Assembly: GCF_024734075.1 (NCBI RefSeq)
Contig: NZ_CP102850.1
Span: forward strand, 1,116,001-1,180,000
DNA length: 64,000 bases
Direction of reading: 5' to 3'
Origin: Gordonia mangrovi
GTDB lineage: Bacteria > Actinomycetota > Actinomycetes > Mycobacteriales > Mycobacteriaceae
This document shows positions 8,239 through 16,378 of the stretch, piece after piece. Every line of letters begins with the position of its first letter. The stretch's first letter is position 1. The position numbers and the translations under genes are program-made. The notes under the pieces were generated by a model. It was not told where the DNA came from and searched no databases. It worked only from the letters and a program-made list of their open reading frames with translations.

Positions 8239-8365
8239 TCAATAATCAACTATCGTTGAGGGCGAGGCTTTCAGCCCGGCCCCTCTCCCCCGACCGGGGC
8301 CGGACCGGAAGCCACCCCGGCGCCCCGTCGGACCACCCCCCGACTGGTCCGACGGGGCGCTCCCA
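8239..8365. repeat. Direct-repeat block with hairpins, right copy
   Basis: Second copy of the block at 6226-6350, with the same order of landmarks: TCAACTATCGTTGAGGGC, GGCTTTCAGCCCGGCCCC, CCCCCGACCGGGG and the terminator-like hairpin with right arm GACTGGTCCGACGGGGC. On the minus strand it can encode RAESLALNDS, matching the ImmA C-terminal RLESLALSDS from the left copy. A 13-base piece (TCAACTATCGTTG) recurs once more at 9398-9410. Confidence 0.7.
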
Positions 8366-8444
8366 ATACACAATCTCGCAGTCGTGTGTCATAACCGCAG
8401 GTGAATTTCCGGCATTGCGACTTTGACGGGTAGCGTCGTGATGC

Positions 8445-9314
8445 GTGTATCCAGGCCTGACCCGTCGCGCGTTGCTCGCCGGCGGTCTCGGCCTGGCCGC
8501 AACCGGACTCACCAGTTGCGCCACAGCCTCCTCGCGACCCCGCCAGCTGCTGCAACCACCGCCGCCCGGCGCCTTGCCGGGGGTCGGCCTGTGGCAAGGC
8601 TCCGGGGTCAGCGCCGCACTCGCCGACTCCGCCGCCCGCTGGTACTACACCTGGGCCCCCGACCACACGGGTGTCGCCACACCCGCAGGTTGCGAGTTCG
8701 TTCCGATGATCTGGGGTCGACGCGACCTCACCGACGACGCGTTGCGCCGGGCCCGCGACAACGGGAGTGTGCTGCTCGGCTTCAACGAGCCCGACGTCGC
8801 GAGCCAAGCCAATATGGCTGTCGACGAGGCCCTCGCCGCGTGGCCGCGCCTTCAGAACACCGGGCTGCGTCTCGGCGCCCCCGCCGTGGCGATCAAGGGC
8901 GCCGTCCCTGGCCACTGGCTCGACCGATTCATGGTCGGCGCCCGCGCACTCGGCTACCGTGTCGATTTCATCCCCGTGCACTGGTACGTCCCGCCGGGGC
9001 TGCGCCGAAACTACTCCACCGACGCCGCCGTCGACAACCTACGGAAGTATCTGCAGGCCGTGCATCGCCGATACGGCCTACCGCTGTGGCTCACCGAATT
9101 CGGCCTCATCACCTACCAACACACCGCAGACGCCATGAGACCTCAGGATCAGGCCGACTTCCTGGTCGCCGCCGCCGCGATGATGACCACCATCCCCTAC
9201 CTCGAACGGTGGGCGTGGTTCGCGCTGCCGCCCTGGCCGCCGGGCCCCGAGACCGCGCTCTACGTCGACGAGGAGCCCACCGTGGTCGGCGATCGGTTCC
9301 GGGTGTTGGCGTGA
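8445..9314 (+). CDS. Exported GH128-like glycoside hydrolase, copy 1
   Basis: A 289-residue protein of the glyco_hydro_cc/GH128 (Asl1-like) family, whose characterised members cleave beta-1,3-glucans. A twin-arginine-type leader (TRRALLAGGLGLAATGLTSC) ends in a plausible lipobox, so it is probably a surface lipoprotein. GFNEPD and WLTEFG carry the two expected catalytic Glu residues, and VDFIPVHWY is the conserved strand between them. The start is a GTG giving MYPGLTRRA. It is strongly similar to the protein at 14999-15868, and both flank the polysaccharide operon, suggesting trimming or release of that polymer. Confidence 0.8.
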   Translation: MYPGLTRRALLAGGLGLAATGLTSCATASSRPRQLLQPPPPGALPGVGLWQGSGVSAALADSAARWYYTWAPDHTGVATPAGCEFVPMIWGRRDLTDDALRRARDNGSVLLGFNEPDVASQANMAVDEALAAWPRLQNTGLRLGAPAVAIKGAVPGHWLDRFMVGARALGYRVDFIPVHWYVPPGLRRNYSTDAAVDNLRKYLQAVHRRYGLPLWLTEFGLITYQHTADAMRPQDQADFLVAAAAMMTTIPYLERWAWFALPPWPPGPETALYVDEEPTVVGDRFRVLA

Positions 9315-9678
9315 CTCGTCAGACGCCACATTCCCGCAGCATCGGCCCATGACGGTCCGGACCGCTCGGTGATGGTGGTCACTCCGGTCGACGTACCTCA
9401 ACTATCGTTGTAATGTGCAACTTCGTGATCGCGGCGCGCATATCCGACGACCTGCATCCGGGGCGTCCACCGCATCCGCGGTCGCCGAATCGACTGCCGG
9501 GACAGTCGGTTCGCGAAGGTGGCAGATCTTTCCCACCCCAGGTGGGACGTGGCCCTCGGGGGCGTCCGCGTGAGGTCGTCGTCACCGCGCCTGTTCTATG
9601 GCCGCAACGTCGAGGCCGCTGAGTAGGTACGGAAACGCACACCGGGCGCGGGGACCCGTCTTCTAGGGAGCCTTGTCG
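9315..9678. promoter_or_regulatory. Leader region of the polysaccharide operon
   Basis: About 360 bases without a convincing gene. It holds a third copy of TCAACTATCGTTG at 9398-9410, an imperfect inverted repeat around CCCACCCCAGGTGGG at about 9532-9547, and the ribosome binding site AGGGAG at 9665-9670. The operon promoter is presumably here but was not pinned down. Confidence 0.4.
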
Positions 9679-10992
9679 ATGGACATTGCGGTATTCGGTA
9701 CCGGCTATCTCGGCGTCACGCATGCGGCGTGTATGGCCGAGTTGGGTCATGAGGTGATCGGCGTCGACGTCGATCCCGCAAAAATTGCACAATTGCAGAA
9801 AGGTGAAGCGCCGCTGTACGAACCGGGGTTGGCGGACCTGCTGCGCAAGCACACCGCGTCCGGCCGACTCCGTTTCACCTGCTCGTATGAGTTGGCGGCG
9901 CGCGCCGACGTGCACTTCATCGCCGTCGGCACGCCACAGCGTGCCGATTCAGCGGCCGCAGACCTGACCCAGGTCAACGCCGTGATCGAAACCCTCGGAC
10001 CGCTGCTCACCCGGCCGGCCGTGGTGTTGGGCAAGTCCACCGTACCGGTTGGTACGGCCGTACAGGTTGCCGCGCGGTTGCGCGAACTCGCCCCGTCGGC
10101 CGACATCGGCTTCGGCTGGAACCCGGAGTTCCTCCGCGAGGGCACCGCAGTCGAGGACACGTTGCGTCCCGACCGGATCGTCCTCGGTGCCGCGGCAGCC
10201 GACCGCAGCCGGGTCAAATCCGTCGCGCGGGAGGTCTACGCCCAGTCGCTGGCCGACGGGACACCCCTGGTGACCACCGACCTCGCCACGGCCGAACTCA
10301 CCAAGGTGGCGGCGAATTCGTTTCTGGCCACCAAGATCTCGTTCATCAACAGTGTCGCCGAAGTGTGCGACGCCGTCGACGCCGACGTGACCGTGCTCGC
10401 CGATGCCATCGGCTACGACAACCGCATCGGCCGGCGGTTCCTCAACGCCGGACTCGGCTTCGGCGGCGCCTGCCTGCCCAAAGACGTTCGCGCCTTCCGC
10501 GCACGCGCCGAAGAACTCGGGGCGACCGCGGCGGCCGACCTACTGTCCGGGGTCGATGAGATCAATGCCCGCCAACGCACCCGCGTCGCGACCATGGCCC
10601 TCGACGCATGCAGCGGCATCGACAGCCCCCGGGCTGCGGTCCTGGGCCTGACGTTCAAACCCGACTCCGACGACGTGCGCGACTCTCCCGCCCTCGACGT
10701 GGCGGCACGCCTGGCCGACGCGGGGGTTGAGGTGCAGGCCTGGGACCCGCACGGAATGGACAACGCCGAGAAGCGGCACCCGGAGTTGCGGTACTGCGAT
10801 TCGCCGCTCGCCGCCTGCAAGGGCGCCGACGTGGTCCTCGTCATGACCGAATGGGCCGAGATCCGTGACCTGACACCCGAACAGCTCAGCGAGCCGGTGC
10901 AGCAGCGCGTCCTGATCGACGCCCGCAACTGCCTCGACCCCGACGTCTGGCGCGACGCCGGCTGGACCTACCGCGGCATCGGTCGACGCTGA
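9679..10992 (+). CDS. ugd: UDP-glucose 6-dehydrogenase
   Basis: A 437-residue enzyme oxidising UDP-glucose to UDP-glucuronate with two NAD+. The N-terminal Rossmann motif GTGYLGVTHA, the strand GFGWNPEFLREGTAVEDTL and the active-site GFGGACLPKD (catalytic Cys about residue 265) are all present, as is the C-terminal UDP-binding domain (LGLTFKPDSDDVRDSPA). The ATG at 9679 has AGGGAG 8 bases upstream; a TTG six bases earlier is less likely. First gene of the operon ending at 15868; its product is the substrate of the next enzyme. Confidence 0.93.
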   Translation: MDIAVFGTGYLGVTHAACMAELGHEVIGVDVDPAKIAQLQKGEAPLYEPGLADLLRKHTASGRLRFTCSYELAARADVHFIAVGTPQRADSAAADLTQVNAVIETLGPLLTRPAVVLGKSTVPVGTAVQVAARLRELAPSADIGFGWNPEFLREGTAVEDTLRPDRIVLGAAAADRSRVKSVAREVYAQSLADGTPLVTTDLATAELTKVAANSFLATKISFINSVAEVCDAVDADVTVLADAIGYDNRIGRRFLNAGLGFGGACLPKDVRAFRARAEELGATAAADLLSGVDEINARQRTRVATMALDACSGIDSPRAAVLGLTFKPDSDDVRDSPALDVAARLADAGVEVQAWDPHGMDNAEKRHPELRYCDSPLAACKGADVVLVMTEWAEIRDLTPEQLSEPVQQRVLIDARNCLDPDVWRDAGWTYRGIGRR

Positions 10993-11021
10993 CACATAGT
11001 CACAGAAAAGAGAACTCACCC

Positions 11022-12005
11022 ATGCGTGTCGTCATCACCGGCGGTGCCGGATTCATCGGCTCCCACCTCTGCCAGGCGCTTCATGACCGCGGCGACGACG
11101 TGGTCTGCGTCGACAACCTCGCCTCCGGGCGCATCGAGAACATCGCCCACCTGCTGGAGTCGCCCCGATTCCACCTGGAGATCCAGGACATCCGCACCCC
11201 GCTCGCCGTCTCGGGTCCCGTCGACGCTGTCGCCAACCTGGCCAGCCTCGCCTCCCCGCCGGGATACAGCCGGCGACCGGTCTTCACCCTCACCACCGGG
11301 TCGGACGGCACCAAGAACGCACTCGACCTCGCCGCCACCCATCAGGCCCGGTTCGTGCAGGCCTCCACGAGCGAGGTGTACGGCGACCCGGCCATCCATC
11401 CGCAACGCGAAGACTATTGGGGCAACGTCAATCCCACCGGCCCGCGCAGCATGTACGACGAGGCCAAACGCTACGCCGAGGCCCTCGTCGCCGCATACGT
11501 ACGCGAAGGTGTGAACGCCGGCATCGCGCGCATCTTCAACACCTACGGGCCTCGGATGCGCCTCGACGACGGCCGGGTGGTCACCAACTTCATCGCGCAG
11601 TCCCTGCGCGGTGAGCCGCTGACCGTCTACGGCGACGGCGGCCAGACCCGAAGCCTCTGTTACGTCTCGGATCTGGTGCGCGGACTGATCGCCCTGATCG
11701 ACACACCCGTGCACGGGCCGATCAACCTCGGAAACCCGCACGAGATGACGGTGCTGCAGATCGCCGAACTCGTCCGCGACATCACCGGGTCGACCTCGAC
11801 GATCGAGTATCGACCGCTGCCGCAGGATGATCCGACCCGCCGTCGCCCCGACATCGGTCGGGCACGAAACGAACTCGGCTGGCAACCGAAGGTGGACGTC
11901 GCCACCGGCCTGGCGATGACCATCAACTGGAACCGCAATCACCGGGCGGTGGAGGTCGGCGCCGTGGAGGTCGGCGCGGTGGAGCCGTCGAGGGCGGCCA
12001 GTTGA
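11022..12005 (+). CDS. NAD-dependent epimerase/dehydratase, UDP-xylose-synthase-like
   Basis: A 327-residue extended short-chain dehydrogenase. TGGAGFIGSHLC binds NAD; STSEVYGDP and YDEAKRYAE (Tyr145, Lys149) form the catalytic set, and ARIFNTYGPRM is conserved. YWGNVNPTGPRSMYDEAKR is characteristic of UDP-glucuronate decarboxylases, which make UDP-xylose, and the preceding gene makes UDP-glucuronate. The C-terminus carries a short tandem repeat, VEVGAVEVGAVE, from a 15-base repeat at 11949-11984. The gene ends in a TTGA overlap with the glycosyltransferase. An epimerase role cannot be excluded. Confidence 0.8.
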   Translation: MRVVITGGAGFIGSHLCQALHDRGDDVVCVDNLASGRIENIAHLLESPRFHLEIQDIRTPLAVSGPVDAVANLASLASPPGYSRRPVFTLTTGSDGTKNALDLAATHQARFVQASTSEVYGDPAIHPQREDYWGNVNPTGPRSMYDEAKRYAEALVAAYVREGVNAGIARIFNTYGPRMRLDDGRVVTNFIAQSLRGEPLTVYGDGGQTRSLCYVSDLVRGLIALIDTPVHGPINLGNPHEMTVLQIAELVRDITGSTSTIEYRPLPQDDPTRRRPDIGRARNELGWQPKVDVATGLAMTINWNRNHRAVEVGAVEVGAVEPSRAAS

Positions 12006-13960
12006 CGCCGAGATTCGACGTCGACGCGCCGACCGAGGTCATCGAACGCTACCGCGACCCCGACGATGTGCCGACCGCACCGATCCGGGTTCTCCCCGCA
12101 CCGCCGTCGTCGGCGAGCGGTCGGCACCGCGCGCTCCCGGCCGCCGAGACGCAGGCAGACGAGGAGGAGTTGCGCGACTACCTGAGTGACCTGTCCGATG
12201 GGCGGGTGGTGGACGTGCGCCCGTCGGGGCCGGTGTTCGGGCCACTTCCGCAGCGCCGCACCGCCGGTGCGAACATGCTGGCGCGCACCCTACCCCGTGG
12301 TCCCGCACGTGCGATCGCGTTCTTGTCGGCGGGCTGGGTGGCAACCCTCGCCGGGTTGGTGGTGTGGTGGCTGCTGCCCGGCAACCGGATCTCGATTGTC
12401 GGCTTCGTCGTCAACTCGGTGCTGTTGCTCGGGGTGCTGGCGCTGTCGATGTTCTTCCTGCAGGCGGTCAACCGGATGCGCAGCCTGGCGCCGGAGGTTG
12501 CGCCGCCCTGCCTGCGGGTGGCGATGATCGTGACGAAGGCGCCGTCGGAACCGTGGCCGCTGGTGCGCACCACGCTGGAAGCGATGCTGGCGCAAGATCA
12601 TCCGTGGCAGTACGACGTCTGGCTGGCCGACGAGGACCCCAGCGAGGAGACCATCGTGTGGTGCGCCGAGCGCGGTGTGCTGATCTCGACCCGCCGCGAC
12701 GACTCTCGCTACCAGCGGACCACCTGGCCACGCCGGCGTCGCTGCAAGGAGGGCAATCTCGCCTACTTCTACGACCACTTCGGATACGAGAGCTACGACG
12801 TGGTCTCCCAACTCGACTCCGACCACGTTCCTGCCCTCGGCTACCTCCGGGAGATGGTGCGCCACTTCGCCGATCCGGCAGTCGGCTATGTGGCAGCGCC
12901 GAGTGTGTGCGACGCCAACGCGGGGCTGTCGTGGACGGTGCGCGGCCGCCCGCATGACGAGGCGGTGTTCCACGGCGCGCAACAACTCGGCTTCAACGGC
13001 GACGGCACCCCGGTGTGCATCGGGTCGCACTACGCGGTGCGCACCAGCGCACTGCGGCAGATCGGCGGTCTCGGCCCCGACCTCGCCGAGGATTTCACCA
13101 CCTCGTATCTACTCAACGTCGCCGGGTGGCGTGGCGCGTTCGCGATCAACGCCGCGGCCCGCGGTGACGGTCCGCCTGACTTCGCCGCGATGGTGACACA
13201 GGAATTCCAGTGGGCGCACAGCCTCACGACGGTCTTCTTCGGGCTGGTGCTGCGTACGCGCCGCGTGCTCCCCCGCCGGCTGGCCGCACAGTTCACGTTC
13301 CAATCCGGATTCGACCTCCTGCTCGCGCTGATGTCGGTCGGCGGGATATGCCTGTTCGCGATCGCCTGCGCCACCGGGTCCCCGTGGGTGTCGGTGAATT
13401 TCGTGCTCTTCTTCGCGTTGTGGTTCGCACTCAACGCCTGGATCCTGCTGATCAGCCTGGTGATCCGCCGGCACGGCCTGCTGCGGCCCGCCAACGCCCC
13501 GATCGTCAGCTGGGAACGCGCCCTATACGCGGCGAGCCGATGGCCGTTCATCGTTCTCGGCGTGGCCGTCGCGATGGCGGAACGGGTCATGCCACGCACC
13601 GTCGACTTCAAGGTGACGCCGAAAGGCAGCACCGGGCCCCAGGTGTTCCCGGTCCGGCTCGTACTGCCGTTCTGCGCGGCCGCGGTGATCCTCACCGTCT
13701 GCGCCGCAGCAGGTCTCGACAACCCGCCGGTGGTCGGCTACGTCGGGCTGTCGCTGCTGACCGCCACGGCGCAAGTGACGGTGGCGACTCTGGTCACGGT
13801 GCTGCACGCCCGCGACACCCGACGTCGCACCGCTCTCGGTATCGGCGCCGCGACGCGGCTGGTGCGCGCCCCGCTGCTGGTATGCGCCGTAGCGGCGGTG
13901 CCCGTCGCCCTCGTCACCGTTGTCTACCTGTCCCATCTCGTGGAAGTTTTCATGACATGA
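12002..13960 (+). CDS. Membrane-bound processive GT2 glycosyltransferase (cellulose-synthase-like)
   Basis: A 652-residue inner-membrane glycosyltransferase. A Pro-rich cytosolic N-terminus is followed by two transmembrane helices (about residues 105-160), a GT-A catalytic domain and four or more helices after residue 430. Catalytic landmarks are LADEDPS, the DxD-like QLDSDHVP and AEDFTTS in the TED position; the QxxRW site reads QEFQWAHS, so the Arg is replaced. It presumably polymerises and exports a polysaccharide from UDP-sugars made by neighbouring genes. The start is a TTG within TTGA, overlapping the previous stop. Confidence 0.85.
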   Translation: MTPRFDVDAPTEVIERYRDPDDVPTAPIRVLPAPPSSASGRHRALPAAETQADEEELRDYLSDLSDGRVVDVRPSGPVFGPLPQRRTAGANMLARTLPRGPARAIAFLSAGWVATLAGLVVWWLLPGNRISIVGFVVNSVLLLGVLALSMFFLQAVNRMRSLAPEVAPPCLRVAMIVTKAPSEPWPLVRTTLEAMLAQDHPWQYDVWLADEDPSEETIVWCAERGVLISTRRDDSRYQRTTWPRRRRCKEGNLAYFYDHFGYESYDVVSQLDSDHVPALGYLREMVRHFADPAVGYVAAPSVCDANAGLSWTVRGRPHDEAVFHGAQQLGFNGDGTPVCIGSHYAVRTSALRQIGGLGPDLAEDFTTSYLLNVAGWRGAFAINAAARGDGPPDFAAMVTQEFQWAHSLTTVFFGLVLRTRRVLPRRLAAQFTFQSGFDLLLALMSVGGICLFAIACATGSPWVSVNFVLFFALWFALNAWILLISLVIRRHGLLRPANAPIVSWERALYAASRWPFIVLGVAVAMAERVMPRTVDFKVTPKGSTGPQVFPVRLVLPFCAAAVILTVCAAAGLDNPPVVGYVGLSLLTATAQVTVATLVTVLHARDTRRRTALGIGAATRLVRAPLLVCAVAAVPVALVTVVYLSHLVEVFMT

Positions 13961-14997
13961 CCACCATTCACACCGCCCGCCCGATGCGGGTGCTCGTCAC
14001 CGGCGGCGCCGGGTTCATCGGCAGCCACACCTGTGTCGAACTCATCGAAGCCGGACACGACGTCATCGTGGTCGACGATTTGTCCACCGGGCACGCCCAG
14101 GCGCTCGATCGCGTCGCCGAGATCGCCGGCGCCGCTCCGGTTCTCGAGGTCGCCGACATCACCGACGCGGCAGCGATGGATACCATCTTCGGGCGCCACC
14201 GCATCGACGCCGTCATCCATTTCGCCGCACGCAAGGCGGTCGGTGAATCGACCGAGATCCCCCTCGACTACTTCCACACCAACGTCGGCGGCACCGCCAC
14301 ATTGCTGGCCGCGGCGCGGCGGGCCGGCGTGCACCGGATCGTATTCTCCTCGTCGTGCTCGATTTATGGCGCCACCGGCGCCGACGACCTCGACGAAACC
14401 GCACCCACCGCGCCGGCCAACCCGTACGCCTGGTCGAAACTCGCCTGCGAGCAGATGATCGAGCAGGCCTGCCGCCATCACGACGATCTCCGGGCGATCA
14501 GCTTGCGCTACTTCAACCCGATCGGCGCCCACCCGAGTGGGCTGCTCGGCGAGGACCCCCACGGCACGCCGCGCAACATCGTTCCGTACCTCGCGCAGGT
14601 GGCCGCCGGCAAACGCGGGCGGGTGCAGGTGTTCGGAGGGGACTATCCGACACCTGACGGCTCCGCCATCCGCGACTATGTCCACGTCGTCGACATCGCC
14701 CGCGGCCATGTCACCGCCCTGGAGCACGTCGACGACCAGCACGGCATGCAACTGCACAATCTCGGTACCGGTCAGGGCACGTCGGTCCTCGAACTGCGCA
14801 CCGCATTTGCCGCGGCCGCCGAGCGCGACATCCCATTCACCGTCACCGACCGCCGACCCGGCGACGTGCCGAGACTGGTGGCCAACACCGACGTCGTGCG
14901 CCTCGCGTGGGGGTGGACACCGAAGTACGATCTGGCCATCATGTGCCGTGACAGCTGGCGTTTCCAGCAACTCAACCCCGACGGGTACCGACGTTGA
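13957..14997 (+). CDS. galE: UDP-glucose 4-epimerase
   Basis: A 346-residue short-chain dehydrogenase that interconverts UDP-glucose and UDP-galactose. GGAGFIGSHTCVELIEAGHD, the substrate loop HFAARKAVGES, catalytic SSSCSIYG with YAWSKLACE (Tyr157, Lys161), and RYFNPIGAHPSG with the DYVHVVDIA segment are typical of GalE. The ATG start overlaps the glycosyltransferase stop by ATGA, so it belongs to the same operon and probably supplies UDP-galactose to the polymer. Confidence 0.92.
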   Translation: MTTIHTARPMRVLVTGGAGFIGSHTCVELIEAGHDVIVVDDLSTGHAQALDRVAEIAGAAPVLEVADITDAAAMDTIFGRHRIDAVIHFAARKAVGESTEIPLDYFHTNVGGTATLLAAARRAGVHRIVFSSSCSIYGATGADDLDETAPTAPANPYAWSKLACEQMIEQACRHHDDLRAISLRYFNPIGAHPSGLLGEDPHGTPRNIVPYLAQVAAGKRGRVQVFGGDYPTPDGSAIRDYVHVVDIARGHVTALEHVDDQHGMQLHNLGTGQGTSVLELRTAFAAAAERDIPFTVTDRRPGDVPRLVANTDVVRLAWGWTPKYDLAIMCRDSWRFQQLNPDGYRR

Positions 14998-14998
14998 G

Positions 14999-15868
14999 AT
15001 GACATCCGACTTGACTCGCCGCGCCCTGCTGGCCGGAGGCCTCGGACTGGCCGCCGCCGGCTTCGGTCACTCCACGGCGTCTTCGCAACCCCAACAGCTA
15101 CTGCGACCACCGCCTCCGGGTCCGCTACCTGGTGTCGGCCTCTGGCAGGGACCCGGGGTCAGTACCGCACTCGCGAACTCCGGCGCCCGCTGGTACTACA
15201 CCTGGACGCCCGACCACGAAGGCGTCGCCACCCCCGCCGGATGTGAATTCGTGCCCATGATCTGGGGTCGACGCGACCTCACCGACGGTGCGCTGCGCCG
15301 CGCCCGCAGCAACGGCACCGTGCTGCTCGGCTTCAACGAGCCCGACATCGCCACGCAAGCCGACATGACCGTCGACGAGGCACTGACCGCATGGCCACGA
15401 CTGCAGCGCACCGGACTACGCCTCGGCGCACCCGCCGTCTCCGCCGACGGACACCTCCCCGGCGGGTGGCTCGACCGATTCATGACCGGTGCCCGAGCAC
15501 GCGGGTTGCGTGTCGATTTCATCCCCGTCCACTGGTATCCCGGGCCGTGGCTGCGGCGACCGTACTCGTTGCCGGCCGCTCTCGACGACCTGCGCAACTA
15601 TCTGTACACCGTCCACCGGCGTTACGGCCGTCCGTTGTGGCTCACCGAGTTCAGTCTCATCACCTTTCAGCACACCACCTCAGACGCGATGGCACCGCCG
15701 GCACAGACTGACTTCCTCACCGCTGCAGCCGCGATGATGACCACCATCCCCTTCCTCGAACGGTGGGCGTGGTTCTCGTTGCCGCCGTGGCCCGATGAAC
15801 CGGAGACCGCCCTGTACATCAACGGACGGCCCACCATGGTGGGAGAGCGGTTTCGGATGTTGTCCTGA
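14999..15868 (+). CDS. Exported GH128-like glycoside hydrolase, copy 2
   Basis: A 289-residue paralogue of the protein at 8445-9314, with the same twin-arginine leader (LTRRALLAGGLGLAAAGFG), GFNEPDIATQ, VDFIPVHWYPG and WLTEFSL blocks. Unlike copy 1 it lacks an obvious lipobox Cys at the end of the leader (GFGHSTASS), so it may be secreted or remain tethered by its leader rather than lipidated. The ATG at 14999 follows the galE stop by one base. Probably hydrolyses or trims the exopolysaccharide made by this operon, by analogy with hydrolases in other polysaccharide operons. Confidence 0.8.
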   Translation: MTSDLTRRALLAGGLGLAAAGFGHSTASSQPQQLLRPPPPGPLPGVGLWQGPGVSTALANSGARWYYTWTPDHEGVATPAGCEFVPMIWGRRDLTDGALRRARSNGTVLLGFNEPDIATQADMTVDEALTAWPRLQRTGLRLGAPAVSADGHLPGGWLDRFMTGARARGLRVDFIPVHWYPGPWLRRPYSLPAALDDLRNYLYTVHRRYGRPLWLTEFSLITFQHTTSDAMAPPAQTDFLTAAAAMMTTIPFLERWAWFSLPPWPDEPETALYINGRPTMVGERFRMLS

Positions 15869-15871
15869 TCG

Positions 15872-16110
15872 TCAGGGGTGGGTAGTTCGCCCGATCCGGC
15901 TGTAGCGATACGCCTCTGTGTGTAGCCCGTCGATCGACAGCCAAGCAGATCGTCGAGTTCCACGATGTGTGCCCGCACCCAGTAGAGCGAGTCGTCGTGC
16001 CGGAACGGCGTCAGGCTCGACACGGTCGCACCCGCCCAATGCGTGGTCAGCAACGGCAGCGGCAGCCGGCCGCCGAGCGGCGCGGGACTCCTCCTCGATC
16101 TCCCACACCG
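15872..16110 (-). pseudogene. Frame-broken short coding remnant
   Basis: Two adjoining minus-strand stretches look coding by third-position GC but lie in different frames. One (about 16090-15920) reads THWAGATVSSLTPFRHDDS and on to HIVELDDLLG. The other (about 15945-15872) reads WLSIDGLHTEAYRYSRIG and ends at the stop at 15872. One added or lost base near 15945 would join them into a single C-terminus. No family recognised. It lies directly downstream of the zinc-ribbon gene of the Hsp70 operon. Confidence 0.4.
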
Positions 16111-16127
16111 CTGAACGAGCTGCTGTC

Positions 16128-16268
16128 TCAGTTCCCCGCCCCGCAATGCGGACAAATCACCGTCACGTGATTCCATGACCGCTTCCCCCAGAACGCTCGA
16201 CCACAACTCCGACACTTGTGAACCTCCGTGTAATCACCAGTCCGGGAAGGTGATCCGGTCTCCGACAT
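16128..16268 (-). CDS. Small zinc-ribbon protein
   Basis: A 46-residue protein with two CxxC knuckles (CRSCGRAFWGKRSW, then CPHCGAGN at the C-terminus), forming a single treble-clef or ribbon zinc site. The ATG at 16268 is preferred because AAGGA lies 7 bases upstream; another ATG at 16274 is in frame. It lies about 110 bases downstream of the GrpE-like gene in the same orientation, so it may be the last gene of the accessory Hsp70 operon. CxxC zinc centres help substrate binding in classical DnaJ proteins, and the J-like protein here lacks them; a substitute role is speculation. Confidence 0.6.
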   Translation of the reverse strand: MSETGSPSRTGDYTEVHKCRSCGRAFWGKRSWNHVTVICPHCGAGN

Positions 16269-16378
16269 TTGCATTTCCTTTCTTTCAGTGACTCTCGGGA
16301 TCAACAAGCCCGAGATCACGGTTCACGGTGGCAAATGACAACGGCGGAACGGCGCCTTCGATCCTGCGATCTCTCGCG

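Noticed and set aside
6165..8365. Prophage or integrative element
   Set aside because: XRE/ImmA pairs and repeats suggest mobility, but there is no integrase, structural gene or tRNA attachment site, so only the repeat structure is reported.
9413..9622. Short plus-strand frame before the dehydrogenase gene
   Set aside because: No ribosome binding site, no recognisable protein pattern, and it lies in the operon leader region.
13210..13956. Open extension upstream of galE
   Set aside because: It overlaps the end of the glycosyltransferase in another frame. The GalE Rossmann motif begins after the ATG at 13957, and the ATGA overlap explains that start.
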